From: Sphaerosporella brunnea
Lineage: Eukaryota; Ascomycota; Pezizomycetes; Pezizales; Pyronemataceae
Assembly: GCA_008704415.1 (NCBI GenBank)
Contig: VXIS01000489.1
Span: forward strand, 1 to 25,207
Direction of reading: 5' to 3'
Length of the DNA: 25,207 bases
Part shown: positions 1 through 9,189 of the stretch, one piece after another
How positions within the stretch are numbered: position 1 is the first letter of the stretch
How the letters are laid out: each line of letters begins with the position of its first letter
Translations under genes and position numbers: made by a program
Notes under the pieces: generated by a model
What the model was told of the DNA's origin: nothing
What the model saw: only the letters and a program-made list of their open reading frames with translations
The model's database searches: none

Positions 1-116
1 GCCTTCAAATCTTGTTCCCGCTCTCGTTCTTATCCCCTCTGTACGCGAGTACCTTGGGCCCGTCCAGTCTGTTCTCAACCCTCTCCGTTACGGAAGACCC
101 TATGATCCCTTGGGCC
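1..116 (-). pseudogene. Inverted Copia pol fragment at window edge
   Basis: Read on the minus strand, this encodes a peptide with VENRLDGPKVLAY followed by KNESGNKI. It matches VGNRLEGPKVLAY and RNESRDKI in the resident Copia element (about 3520-3610, plus strand), the linker between integrase and reverse transcriptase. At DNA level, 1-95 aligns to the reverse complement of roughly 3495-3623 with indels. No Copia LTR end lies at the right edge: the match fades around 100-116 and Gypsy LTR sequence starts at 117. This suggests a rearrangement junction or a truncated second Copia copy extending left of the window. The exact boundary is uncertain by about 15 bp. Confidence 0.7.
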
Positions 117-261
117 AGAACCTCCATAGTAAGTATGGTGGTTGCGTAGGGCATGCGATGCAAAAGATTAGGCGATGGAGCACCAAAAGGTTCTGAGCAT
201 CTGCCTGCAACACAAGAATACAATCCCTATATGGGTTGATGTGTCCCATGTGTGGCTCACA

Positions 262-300
262 CCTATGACTCATGCTTTGAAATCAAAGTGTGAGTCATAG
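262..300 (+). promoter_or_regulatory. Paired TGACTCA (GCN4/AP-1-type) inverted repeat in Gypsy-1 5' LTR
   Basis: CCTATGACTCA at 262-272 is mirrored by TGAGTCATAG at 291-300, an inverted pair of perfect TGACTCA heptamers about 18 bp apart. TGACTCA is the consensus of fungal GCN4/CPC1-type bZIP activators. The same arrangement is kept in the other two Gypsy LTRs here. Function is inferred; the palindrome could instead act as an RNA hairpin. Confidence 0.5.
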
Positions 301-425
301 TAAAGGTGGGGCGATCTCTGTGCGGGCCTTGACGCCTACAGTCCCGGAGACTGTCTGAACGCCAGCAAGGAAGATAGAGGACTGAGTACGACTCAGGCAG
401 AAGGGTAGTCTCTGGAGCGGCGTTC

Positions 426-439
426 TACTATAAGTAGGA
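426..439 (+). promoter_or_regulatory. Candidate TATA box in Gypsy-1 5' LTR
   Basis: TATAA at 429-433 sits inside a short palindrome-like sequence (CTAC-TATAA-GTAG). It is shared with the 3' LTR (TATAA 12843-12847) and with Gypsy-2 in reverse (about 23152-23165). It lies downstream of the paired TGACTCA sites, the order expected for an LTR promoter. No transcription start can be read from sequence. Confidence 0.45.
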
Positions 440-453
440 CTGCTTCCGCCCAG

Positions 454-458
454 AGAAC
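454..458. repeat. Target-site duplication, left copy (agaac)
   Basis: agaac directly precedes the Copia 5' LTR and is repeated directly after the 3' LTR at 6120-6124. Joining the two sides restores the continuous Gypsy LTR sequence seen at about 12873, so this is a genuine 5-bp target duplication. Confidence 0.95.
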
Positions 459-680
459 TGTTGAGTATGTGATGAGCGTGGAGTGACGCCAACGGTATCA
501 CTCCACCCTCTATAGCATGTCCGAGCATAAACTACGTCACTAGTTAAGGGATGTAGTCAGATTGGGGTTTAGGCTAGTGAGCCGCTTCCGCACTTAAGGT
601 ACAGTAACGGCGTCGCTAGCCTTGCAATATATCCCTCTACCCAGGTTGTAGTGCCACTGTGTACAAACTAGCTGTCAACA
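459..680 (+). repeat. Copia 5' LTR
   Basis: 222 bp with terminal inverted hexamers TGTTGA and TCAACA. It is collinear with 5897-6119 but with many substitutions and small indels, for example an extra tatc near 497 and a missing tcttcac-like segment near 620. An AT-rich TATA-like caatatat lies at about 625. The divergence from the 3' LTR implies considerable age or heavy mutation. Confidence 0.93.
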
Positions 681-694
681 GGTTATCAGCACTT
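681..694 (+). promoter_or_regulatory. Candidate Copia primer-binding site (internal tRNA type)
   Basis: GGTTATCAGCACTT follows the 5' LTR directly. It does not resemble the complement of a tRNA 3' CCA end, which would begin TGG. It resembles GGTTATGAGCCC, the complement of the initiator tRNA-Met anticodon arm used by half-tRNA-primed Copia elements such as Drosophila copia and Ty5, with 10 of 12 bases shared. Assignment is by similarity to recalled motifs and is tentative. Confidence 0.4.
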
Positions 695-721
695 TGCTAC
701 GACCGCACTGAGATCCAACAA

Positions 722-1018
722 TCATAAAGCGATATCATCGAAGGTCGAGACCACTGGAGCTTGAGAGCCCCTTGCAAAAACGACAGAGGCGGCTATAAGC
801 ATACCAAAAGCCTGAAGTTGTGGGCTAAAGACAACTGAAGAAGAGCCGTTTGCGATACCGAAAACGACTGAAGCTTGAAGCCTGAAGTTGTGGGCTAAAG
901 ACAACTGAACCAGAGCTGTTTGTGAAACCAAAAACGACAGAAGGTTGACGAAAACCCTGAAGTAGTGGGGTCAAGACAACTGAAGCTTGGGAGCCCCCTG
1001 CAAAAGCGACTATAAGCT
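722..1018. repeat. Degenerate 70-75-bp minisatellite in Copia leader
   Basis: A block beginning CCTGAAGTTGTGGGCTAAAG recurs at 811 and 881, and in altered form at 956, each followed by acaactgaa. Variants of gagccccttgcaaaaacgac also recur at about 758 and 990. Spacings are 70 and 75 bp. The block lies between the primer-binding site and gag, so it belongs to the untranslated leader. Open frames on its minus strand simply reflect the repeats. Confidence 0.7.
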
Positions 1019-2706
1019 TGTCCAGATTACTGGAAGCCATTGAAGTTACGAAAAACAGTATGGCAACACTGACGATGCCATTGCTCCAAGGCGACAACTA
1101 CCCATTATGGGTGAAGGCCATGAGACGTCACCTGGAGGGAGTAGGATTGTACGATTTGATAGGCGGCGAGCGGAGGCATCCAGATCTACCAGTTGTGACT
1201 TAAAGGGCAACGCGTATATCAACAGGTCCAAGCAACCCACAATGCGACAATCCGGCGTATCTAAACTTCTGGTATCGCTACACCGTCGACCTCACCCGTT
1301 TCCGAGGAGACCAACAACCAGTGAGAGCCTTGATCCTCGCAGGACTGCATACCTCTATATTTGGGAAATACGAAGACAACACAAAACTGGGGGAGCCAAA
1401 GGACCTCTGGGATGTGATAGCCGCAGAATACGAGAGGACTGAGGCACGCAATCCGATGATGTGACTCGCAGCACTATTCGGAATGAAGAGATCAAGCTAC
1501 AACAGCATCGCCGAATACGAGAGCGCTCTCCTGGCGAATGTGGCGATATGCAAAGCGGCTGGGACTGCCGTTGATGATAAGCTGGGGGCAACTGTCATAA
1601 AGAATGGACTACCAGCCAATCCGTATTGGGGTTTCTTCAGAGTTGAGATAATGTCGATGATCGAGGGCAGCGATTGCAGACTTACCAAGATCTTGAGCCG
1701 CAGGGAGCTCTGTGACAGGTGAATGCCTATATCCAAGACAGCGGCAACGGATATGGCCATGTATACAAAAGACGAAAAGGCACAGACTCCAAGGGAGAGA
1801 GGTCCGCGTTGTTGGAACTGCCAAAAGAGAGGCCACATCAGACGCCATTGCAAAGCGAAGCCGGAAAACGAAAAGACTGATTTTGACGACAAGACGACTG
1901 CATCCTACAGCAAGACGTCAATCACGGAGGCAAGGACAGTAAGAGAAACAGATTTTCTGTTGACGACGAGCGCGTATCAGCCGCATTCCGATTCAAATGA
2001 CGTGATGGACGATTGGACATACGATATACCAATCAGTTCTGGTAATCTGAATGCCCTTACAACGCAGCTGCTCATGCAAATTGGGGAGGTTTCTGAGGCG
2101 ACGAGCATCGGAAAATTTCTGAGAATGCAGGGCAACGATCGCATCTGGCCTGCCAATTCAGGAGCTACCAACAACGTAACTGGCCTCCATCAGAAGTGGG
2201 TAAACTTTCAAACCTTTTGGAAAGGTGAGCATAAGGTCAGGTTTGCAAACGACGCCTCCGTCAATGCCAAAGGAATGAGCGACGTTGCAATGCTCTTCCC
2301 AAGGAGTAACGAACCACCAGTGAGAGTTATACTCAGAGGAGTCCTATACGTCCCTGAATGCGGCTCCAACAACCTCCTAAGTGTCGATCAACTGTTGCGT
2401 GCAGGCTACAAAGTCGCCTATGATTCACTGCCCCGTCACCCCGTTACAATCACGGAGCGCAACACCAGCGTGGTTGTCGCACATGGATCCATACGACATA
2501 AGACGTTTTGCATAGTCGCGGAAAACCCCGAAGCGCACCACACGTTGATCAACGCAATATTCGCATCGCGGAAAGACGCCAGTGCCATCCTATGGCATAA
2601 CCGGCTTGGACACCTAGCCGTTAAATCGGTGGCGAAAGCAGTTAGGATGGGAGCAGTAGCAGGCAACACCTCAGAAGAACTGGGACTGCATACAGAATGC
2701 ATTTGA
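1018..2706 (+). pseudogene. Copia gag, protease and GAG-pre-integrase (broken)
   Basis: One frame runs across this interval, interrupted by stops at 1201-1203, 1459-1461 and 1720-1722. The first ATG is at 1060; an upstream TTG opens the frame. The gag N-terminus carries the Copia-type LLQGDNYPLWVKAMRRHL, then a helical gag region (DLWDVIAAEYERT). A CCHC knuckle CWNCQKRGHIRRHC lies near 1815-1856. The protease motif reads WPANSGATNNVTG near 2147-2183, where Copia proteases have DSGA(S/T): the catalytic Asp is Asn, a G-to-A change. The GAG-pre-integrase signature ILWHNRLGHLAVKSV lies near 2590. After TGA at 2704-2706 the reading collapses. Confidence 0.88.
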
Positions 2707-3779
2707 GATGGCCGCTTGCGGGGTAAAATGGAGAAGACACTTTGTAGTGCTTAAAGCAATACTGCAACATGCAGCAGGGATACGACGTGAAGGCGATCCG
2801 CACCGACGGCGGAGGGGAAGTCAACGGACACGATATAAAGGAGTTCCTGTCGACCATGAAAATACAACATGAATTGACACCACCATACAGTCACCAGAGC
2901 AACGGTATAGCCGAGCGAGCAAACCGCGAAATCTTGGATACGACGCGGGCCATGCTGAAACATGCTGATCCGCAGGACGCGTTTCGGGCAGAAGTGGTGA
3001 TGACTGCAGCATAGATAAGGAACCGAGTCCAACATTCAGCCCTGACAAGCCTGGACGGGCAGATACGGACCCCATACCAAATGAAGTTTGGAACCAGACC
3101 ACATATCAGCCACCTCAGGACCATCCGATGCTTGGCGTATGCTCAGATAGCTGAAGAGATCCGGGAGCATAAGCCATCCGACCGTGCCCGACGATGCATT
3201 ATGTTGGGATATGGTGAATTGCAAGCACACTACAGGGTATACGATGTGGCGTGCAAACAAATGATCACGTCACGAGATGTCGAATTCAATGAAAATACAC
3301 TCCACAAGAGCCTCAAAGCCGTCCAGACAGTCCAAGTGATGCCGATGACACCAAGTAAAGACATAAACGATGGATTTCCTAACGACTATGATCTCGAGCA
3401 ACACCATCAGCAAGAGCGAGAGGAACGAGCAGCTACGCCTGCCGTGGAAATGCGCGAGCAGCACCGAGACAATTCTCCAGCATGGGATCAGGACGCGAAT
3501 CAGATTGCATCTCCTGTAACGGATAGGGTTGGGAACAGACTGGAGGGACCCAAGGTACTCGCGTATGGAGGGGCGACGGACAGGGACAGGAACGAGAGCA
3601 GAGACAAGATCCGGAGGCAGGATGAGAGGCGCAACGCGCACGGTCAGAATTTATGTTGGAACGAAGGTACTCAGATTGACATACGAAGGTTCAGTAAAGA
3701 GGAAAGGAAAACAAACCACAAAGCGGAAGCCAAGGCCCCTTATAGCAATCACGTGATCGCGGCGCGCCGCGCCACCTAG
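2707..3779 (+). pseudogene. Copia integrase (internally deleted)
   Basis: From 2769 one frame encodes the second half of the integrase core: IRTDGGGEV (second catalytic Asp) and SHQSNGIAERANREI (catalytic Glu), then the Copia C-terminal segment (RCLAYAQIAEEIREHK, ARRCIMLGYGE). A stop at 3012-3014 interrupts it. Between the pre-integrase motif and IRTDGGGEV there are only about 120 bp, where the family usually has the zinc finger remainder and the first catalytic Asp, so roughly 300 bp or more appear deleted. The tail (about 3400-3779) is low-complexity and charged; part of it is duplicated in reverse at window positions 1-116. Confidence 0.85.
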
Positions 3780-4045
3780 TAGCCGAACATAACCTTCGCT
3801 TGGAGCCATCCCACCGAGCCTCCCTACAGAGCTTCATCACGACACCATAAACAACCCCCACTTCCGAACCTCACCATGTGACAACAATCCACGGGCGGGG
3901 GTAAATCTGAGAACAGTAAATGAATCAGCATTCTTCGAAGTCTTAGATCTGAGAGTTCCAGCCGATTCCATCCAGAGTAAAAGCCGGTAGCTTAGTCGGA
4001 AAACTCCATCCCAAACCTGAAGCGAAATCAGCGCGCAACAAGAGG
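3780..4045 (+). other. Degenerate Copia integrase-RT linker
   Basis: No frame stays open on the plus strand here and no motif is recognisable. By position it is the decayed connector between integrase and reverse transcriptase. A minus-strand open frame across 3837-4268 has no recognisable domain and overlaps the true RT start, so I treat it as incidental. Confidence 0.6.
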
Positions 4046-5843
4046 ATGATGAAAGAAGTTGAGGTAAACAGCCATTGTTTGAAGCTCCACATGAGACGGA
4101 CGCTCGGCGATGCACGACGACAACAGGAAAACAGCAACGACGCAGACATCCAAACTGTCCACAACAACGTCCTGGTGGCAACGGTAGGACCGAAGAACTA
4201 TGACGAGGCCATGGCTGCCCCCGACGCCGATAGATGATTGTCCGCACTAGATTCTGAGCAGGGTTCACTGAAGTCCTATCAAGTCTACGTTTACGTCAAA
4301 TCAGCGCCAACGGAGAAGCGTGTAGTGGACGCAAAATGGGTGATGATTATCAAAGAAAAGCCTGATGGAACGGTTGAGAAATACAAAGTGCGTTTGGTAG
4401 CCTGCGGTTTCCTCCAAACAGCCGACGATTACGACGAAATATCATCCCCAGTAGTCGACGCAGAAAGCTTCCACCTAACCCTGCCTAACAGCCTCTGCGG
4501 ATCTGGAACTGGCCGTCCTGGACGTCCCGACGGCCTATCTGGGTGCCACGTTAAACGAGGAGGTGTATTTGAAGCTCCCCAAAGCGAAATGGGCAGACGA
4601 TCCTCTAGACAGGGAACGGCCGATAGTCCCATTATTGAAGTCCCTCCCCAGTCTGAAGCAGAGTGGACGATGCTGGTTCAATGACGTCAGCTAATTCATC
4701 ATCAATAGGTTGCATTTGAAAGCGTCAATCGCAGCCCCAGGACTCAACTATACCGACAGCGGGTTGTTGAATTGTTATGTCCACGACATCCTCATAGCAA
4801 CGCTGCTCCACCAATTGGAGCTGCTTTGCCAGGAATTCAGGCGACGATTCCAGGCAATGGGGGGAGTGATAGCAGAGCCGAATTTCAACTACGTCGGATC
4901 GGTGATTTGGCATAACAGGGAGAAGCGTCAGATCTGGATATCTCAGGCTGCTTACGTGACAAAAGGCCTTACGAGGTTCGGAATAGAGGTTAGCTCAAGA
5001 AAAGTGCTACGGATGCCGAGCAACTGGCAACCTCATGAGCGCCTGGACAGCGAAGAAGAATGCAACCAGGGAATATATCGGCAGGCCATCGGCAGTCTCT
5101 TGTATGCAGCACTCGGTGGTCGACTAGACATCGCATATGCAGTGAGAATTCTGGGCCGATACGCAGCGAATCCGTCGATGGAGCACTGGGGCGCTGTCAA
5201 GCACCTGCTACGATACCTTAACGGAACGCGCACTTACGAGCTTGTGGTCGTTGGAGAACGTCAGTGTTTCCCTGATGATGCCATTGTTGCATACTCAGAT
5301 GCGGACCACGCCGGAGATCTCGACGGAGCTCGCTGTACATCTGGATGGTTAGTGTTTCTCAACGGAGCACTGATAATGTGGAAATCGAAAAAGTAGGGCC
5401 TTGTCGCGCACAGCACCATGCAAGCCGAGCTTATCGGGATGGGGAGCGCTTGCAGACAAGCAAGCTGGCTGCGGGACGTGGTTCAGGAGATCGGAAAAGT
5501 CAACACCTACGTCAGACAGGCTATACTCCTCCACGGCGACAACACGGCCTGTACTAATGCCCTGAAAAATGGCTTCCCGAAGGCGACGAGACACCTCAGG
5601 ATTCGCTACCATGCAATACGAGATCAGATCGAATCCTGTGACCTTACATTGGAACACGTTGGTAGTTAAGAGCAGTTGGCCGATGGGTTGACAAAGCCAC
5701 TTGGATCAGTCAAGCATACAGTCTTTGTCAGGGAGATGGGTCTCATTTATTTCAATTACAAGGCCGCGGCGCGCCGCGAGTTGGAAAACGCGAAAGCTTT
5801 CGGAGGAGCGACAGACAAGGAGGACATCGATATGGATATGTGA
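4046..5843 (+). pseudogene. Copia reverse transcriptase and RNase H (broken)
   Basis: RT begins near AMAAPDADR, followed by a stop at 4235-4237 where Copia RTs usually have Trp, then VVDAKWVMIIKEKPDG and YKVRLVACGF. A frameshift near 4485 moves reading to ADLELAVLDVPTAYLGA (RT motif A, Asp present) and EEVYLKLP. TAA at 4689-4691 interrupts it. The active site reads CYVHDILIA near 4775-4801 instead of YVDD, so a catalytic Asp is His. RNase H has YSDADHAGD, a stop in KSKK*GLVAHSTMQAE (usually Gln, CAG to TAG) and HGDNTACT. After another stop (5667-5669), EQLADGLTKPL closes the domain and the frame ends at 5843. Confidence 0.9.
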
Positions 5844-5883
5844 TTTAGAGAAAAAGGGAGCATCAGGAGGCATAGTTTATGCT

Positions 5884-5896
5884 CGGATAGGGGGAG
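5884..5896 (+). promoter_or_regulatory. Copia polypurine tract
   Basis: The purine-rich ggatagggggag lies immediately before the 3' LTR at 5897, the expected primer site for plus-strand DNA synthesis. A single pyrimidine interrupts it. Confidence 0.75.
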
Positions 5897-6119
5897 TGTT
5901 GAGTATGTGATGTGCGTGGAGTGACGCCGACAGTCCACCCTCTACAGCATATCCGAGTATAAACTACGTCACTAGATAAAGCATGTAGTAAGATTGGAGT
6001 TTAGGCTAGTCGACTGCTTCTGCACTTAAGGTGCAGTAATGGCATCGCTAGCTCTTCACCTTGCAATATATATCTTTACCCACGTTTTAGTGCCGCTGCA
6101 TACAAACTAGCTGGCAACA
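5897..6119 (+). repeat. Copia 3' LTR
   Basis: 223 bp, starting TGTTGAGTATGTGATG and ending GGCAACA. It is collinear with 459-680 and followed directly by the agaac target duplication. The terminal inverted hexamer is one base off at this end (GCAACA against TCAACA). Confidence 0.93.
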
Positions 6120-6273
6120 AGAACCTCCTCTTCTCCAGCAACAAGAACTAGTAGTATCCACCTCGAGAGAAAAAGACCTTAAAATTTCATTGTTTAGGAT
6201 TGAGTCTTAGATCTATTCTTGCAAGGACCTTTAGTTTATTCCACGGCCCTCTAGTAGATAGAGCCTCGTTACA
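6120..6273 (+). repeat. Gypsy-1 5' LTR, right part
   Basis: Begins with the second agaac target copy and aligns to about 12874-13020 of the 3' LTR (ctcttctccagcaacaagaac and onward). It ends at GTTACA, the same terminus as the 3' LTR. The following bases (tcagaattttaagaattc) show no clear tRNA-complementary primer site, so the priming mechanism is not evident. Confidence 0.9.
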
Positions 6274-6312
6274 TCAGAATTTTAAGAATTCTTCTCACTT
6301 GGAATTTCCGAA

Positions 6313-8378
6313 ATGGCATCCATCACCATGAAGCCCACCCGTCAGATTCCGCTCTTTGAATGGAGCCCCCAAGCCTATTCAGAGGCCGACAATGATTGCC
6401 TCGCAATCCGAAAACCCAGAGAAGTTGCATCCCTTCTCCGAGGGGTAGCAGCAGAAGATATCCCTGAGTCAATTGACTCGGCAGCGAATATGGATCAGCG
6501 GTTTCAGCATATCCAGGAGCTGGTCTACGAGTTAATCAAAGATCAGGTTCGTGGGGCACACACTGTGCTTGCACTAATAGTAGAGCAGCAAAAAGCTACT
6601 CGCAGATTGCATGAAATGGCGATTGCTAAGATTCAGCAACATGTCCACCTCATGTACCAAGAACTTAGCCGCCTACCGGAACATATTGAGCTGCAGGGCG
6701 AACAAATGGACTGGGAACGGACACCGGTAACCCTCTGGGATATCAGTGGTCTCTTGGAAGGAGAGGCTGCCAAAAGTCAGTGGACCCAGGCTGAGTACTG
6801 AGAAGCAGTGTCTGTTCCACCAATCCAGCCCATATCGTCACGAGCATATCACACACCCCTCAGAATTGTCAGCACAATGCCGTCACAAACGACTCCACTC
6901 TCAGATCCAGACTGGCTGACAAATCCCAAGACGAAGAAAGGGGTGACGAAGAAGGGAAAGCGCCCTGTAATCCACCAGACTCCCTCAGTGCCTCCCACCC
7001 CTCGGGGATATTCAATCCAGGGAGCAGCTGAGCGGTTGGCTGAAGGACAAGAACTAGGATTGTCAGGGTTATTGGAAAGGGGTCTAGGAGGAGATGGTGC
7101 CGGGCTTGCCAACACAGCAGGTGTTGAAAGGCTCAGGGAGATTATGGAGCCGACCGGTACAGGAGGTGCTGGTTGTTCCGGAGGAAGAGGAGGAGGCGGA
7201 GTTAGTGGAGGACCTCCTCCACCTGAAGATTCCGACGATGATAATGATGGCGACTCCGATCCAGAGCCAGACCTCCAGCGACATCCCATACGCTGGAAAA
7301 AGTGGCATCGTCGTCAAATCGTCAAGGATCTTGGGGCCAATCCAAGGCCCCAATTTGAGGCTGAATTACAGCCACGATTGATTAAGGTACCCGAACCAAA
7401 GCCTTTTAAAGGCAAGGAACAAGACCTTAACCGGTTTTCGTCCAGCCTGGACTCGTATTTCAGGCTGAACCAGAGGTCATATCCAGACGACCTCTCGAAA
7501 ATCCTCTTGGCTGGGATGTTGATGAAAGAAGCGGCGTACGATTGGTTCGCCACCTACAAAACCAACATTGATCGAAAGGAGTCGATCTGTGTCCGAGGAT
7601 ATTGGGTTAATTACCCCACCTTTGCCACGTGGGAGAGATTTCAGGCTAGTCCAAGGGCCTCTTTTGGCGGCCGTGTCAACAGAGACAAGGCAGTCGAGGA
7701 GTGGCAGAAGTTGCCGCAGATAGCTGGAATTGACGCCTTCCTAAATGAAGTAACCAGGTTCATGTGGAACACTGGTTACGTAGGGGACATGGTCAAGGAC
7801 AAGCTCAAGGAGGGGCTGTCCGAAGAACTGTCCAAGGATTGGGCTAAGGTACAACCAAAGCCCAATGATGCGAGTGCACAAATTGCTATGTTGAGAGACA
7901 TGGGCCACATTCTTGAAGATTGGGAACGGCACTACAAAAAGTGCACCCACAAGGTGGCAAGACCGGGGGAAAGGATAAGGGGCAGGCAAAACTCAGCTCC
8001 TCGTCCAACCCTCCAGACAAGGTTTTGTCAAGCAAGGGCAAGCCAACGAAGAACGGCACCTGGACGGATAAGGCCGTCGAGCTAAAGGGCATCAGTAAGG
8101 ATGTCCTAGATCACCGGGCCAAAGACAAGGTTTGCCTGAAGTGTGGCAAGAAGAATCACTCGTGGTTCGAATGTTACACCAAGGAGCCAGTGACTCAGAA
8201 GGTGGCTAGCTCCAAAAAGAGAAAGGCTTATGACTTGGAGAAAAGCTCTGAGAAGAAGGTCAACGTTGCCAGTGCGCAGCCTCAGACCCCAACTGCCGCG
8301 TCAGGTAGGATCCTGGAGATCCCTGCCGAGGAAAGCTCAAATCTGGATATTTGGGCTTTGCAATTTAATATTTATTAG
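6313..8378 (+). pseudogene. Gypsy-1 gag (one stop, one frameshift)
   Basis: ATG at 6313, 40 bp after the LTR, opens a frame broken by TGA at 6799-6801 and continuing to about 7940, where a frameshift moves reading to the frame ending at TAG 8378. The N-terminal part is helical. A Pro/Gly/Asp-rich linker (about 6990-7270) precedes a retrotransposon-gag capsid-like domain (about 7396-7900: KPFKGKEQDLNRFSSSL, AAYDWFATY, LSEELSKDW). A lysine-rich stretch follows, then a CCHC knuckle CLKCGKKNHSWFEC near 8133-8174, which would bind element RNA. Joined length is about 690 residues, in the long range for fungal Gypsy gag. Assignment is firm from position plus the knuckle. Confidence 0.88.
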
Positions 8379-8571
8379 TCGAAATTGAATAGTTGTGTTT
8401 CTTTTAAGAAAGGCTCTCTGAGGATGAGTTTAGTACACAAAAGGCGCTGGCGTCTAAGAGTCAGTGCAATTAGCAAAGTGAATCAGACAAAAAATCAATA
8501 CCACAAAGTGACGCAATTCAGCAAGACATTGTGCTGGTCTTAGGTGTTGAAAGGCCTAGACGTACTGAATC
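8379..8571 (+). other. Decayed gag-pol connector of Gypsy-1
   Basis: No frame is open throughout, but from about 8420 a different frame gives a coherent hydrophilic peptide (EDEFSTQKALASKSQCN, stop, then SIPQSDAIQQDIVLVLGVE). This suggests gag and pol were once connected through here and the link was lost to indels. How the intact element expressed pol cannot be told from this copy. Confidence 0.45.
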
Positions 8572-9189
8572 ATGAAGAGAAAAACATTAGAGGCTGAAAG
8601 GCAAGCGCCTAAGAAGCCAAGAGTGGACTCCCCAAAGCACCGAAAGAGAATGTTCCTTGTGGCAGATATTTGGTGGACCACTGAATACGGCAAAGCTTGC
8701 AGTTGCAAAGGAAGGTTCTTGATTGACTCAAGATGTTCTGGGCCTATCTTGAATAAGGACTTTGTGTTTGAGCATAAATTGCCATGGATCAAGCGAGACG
8801 CTCCCATTTTAGTAACTGGAGCAGATGGAACCCCCTTAGCGGAGACTGGTGCTCGTTATACCAATCTATTGTGCATGAGGATTGGAAATCACCAAGAAGA
8901 AATGACTTCGGAGATTGGTCAGCTTGAGACAGACGTCTCGGGCTATATACCTGTCTCCTGGTTAGAGCAACACAACCGAGATATAAACTAGAACACAGGA
9001 ACGATGCAGTGGCGCAGTGAGTACTGTCGTCAGCATTGTCTCACGGTGTCAGTCAGGCAAGCTGTGAGTAACTTTGTCAAGTTGCTTCAAGAAGGCAAGC
9101 CTTGGGTTGTGAATAGTGTGAAGTTGCACGAAGAGGAAGGAGGTGACATTGCGGATAGACTGCCAGAGCAGTACCGCGAATGGGCCTGA
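8572..9189 (+). pseudogene. Gypsy-1 aspartic protease region (broken)
   Basis: A frame with ATG at 8572 holds a basic N-terminus, then GRFLIDSRCSGPILN near 8710-8755. Retroviral-type proteases have D(S/T)G here; this copy has DSR, a Gly-to-Arg change that a single G-to-A transition explains and that should abolish activity. VTGADGTPLAETG follows. TAG at 8989-8991 breaks the frame within WLEQHNRDIN*N, where a Trp is plausible (TGG to TAG). The frame then runs through the protease-RT connector (MQWRSEYCRQHC, LPEQYREWA) to TGA at 9187-9189. The same frame continues into RT, consistent with one original pol polyprotein. Confidence 0.82.

Larger units (their letters stand above)
117..458 (+). repeat. 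Gypsy-1 5' LTR, left part (truncated)
   Basis: Aligns from agaacctccatag at 117 to 12541 onward in the 3' LTR and runs collinearly to the Copia insertion at 458/459. It retains the paired TGACTCA sites (262-300) and the TATA-containing palindrome (about 426-439). Sequence equivalent to 12196-12540 is absent upstream. Confidence 0.88.
459..6119 (+). mobile_element. Ty1/Copia LTR retrotransposon, full length but inactive
   Basis: Flanked by LTRs 459-680 and 5897-6119, each beginning TGTTGA and ending CAACA (the left one TCAACA), with perfect agaac duplications. Internal order is gag with CCHC knuckle, protease, GAG-pre-integrase, integrase, RT, RNase H; integrase before RT defines Copia. Defects include protease DSG changed to NSG, loss of the N-terminal half of integrase, RT YVDD changed to YVHD, several in-frame stops and a frameshift near 4485. 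It is inserted in the sense orientation within the Gypsy-1 5' LTR. Confidence 0.95.

Noticed and set aside
722..1097. Minus-strand repetitive peptides with recurring SVVFSPQLQA-like segments
   Set aside because: They translate the leader minisatellite of Copia in reverse; no promoter or domain supports a gene.
3837..4268. Minus-strand open frame of 143 codons
   Set aside because: No recognisable domain; it overlaps the decayed Copia linker and the true start of RT.
6274..6300. Gypsy-1 primer-binding site
   Set aside because: The bases after the LTR match neither a tRNA 3' end I recognise nor the LTR start convincingly, so no call is made.
6849..7289. Minus-strand Ser/Pro/Gly-rich open frame opposite Gypsy-1 gag
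   Set aside because: Shadow of the low-complexity Gly/Asp/Pro linker of gag on the plus strand.
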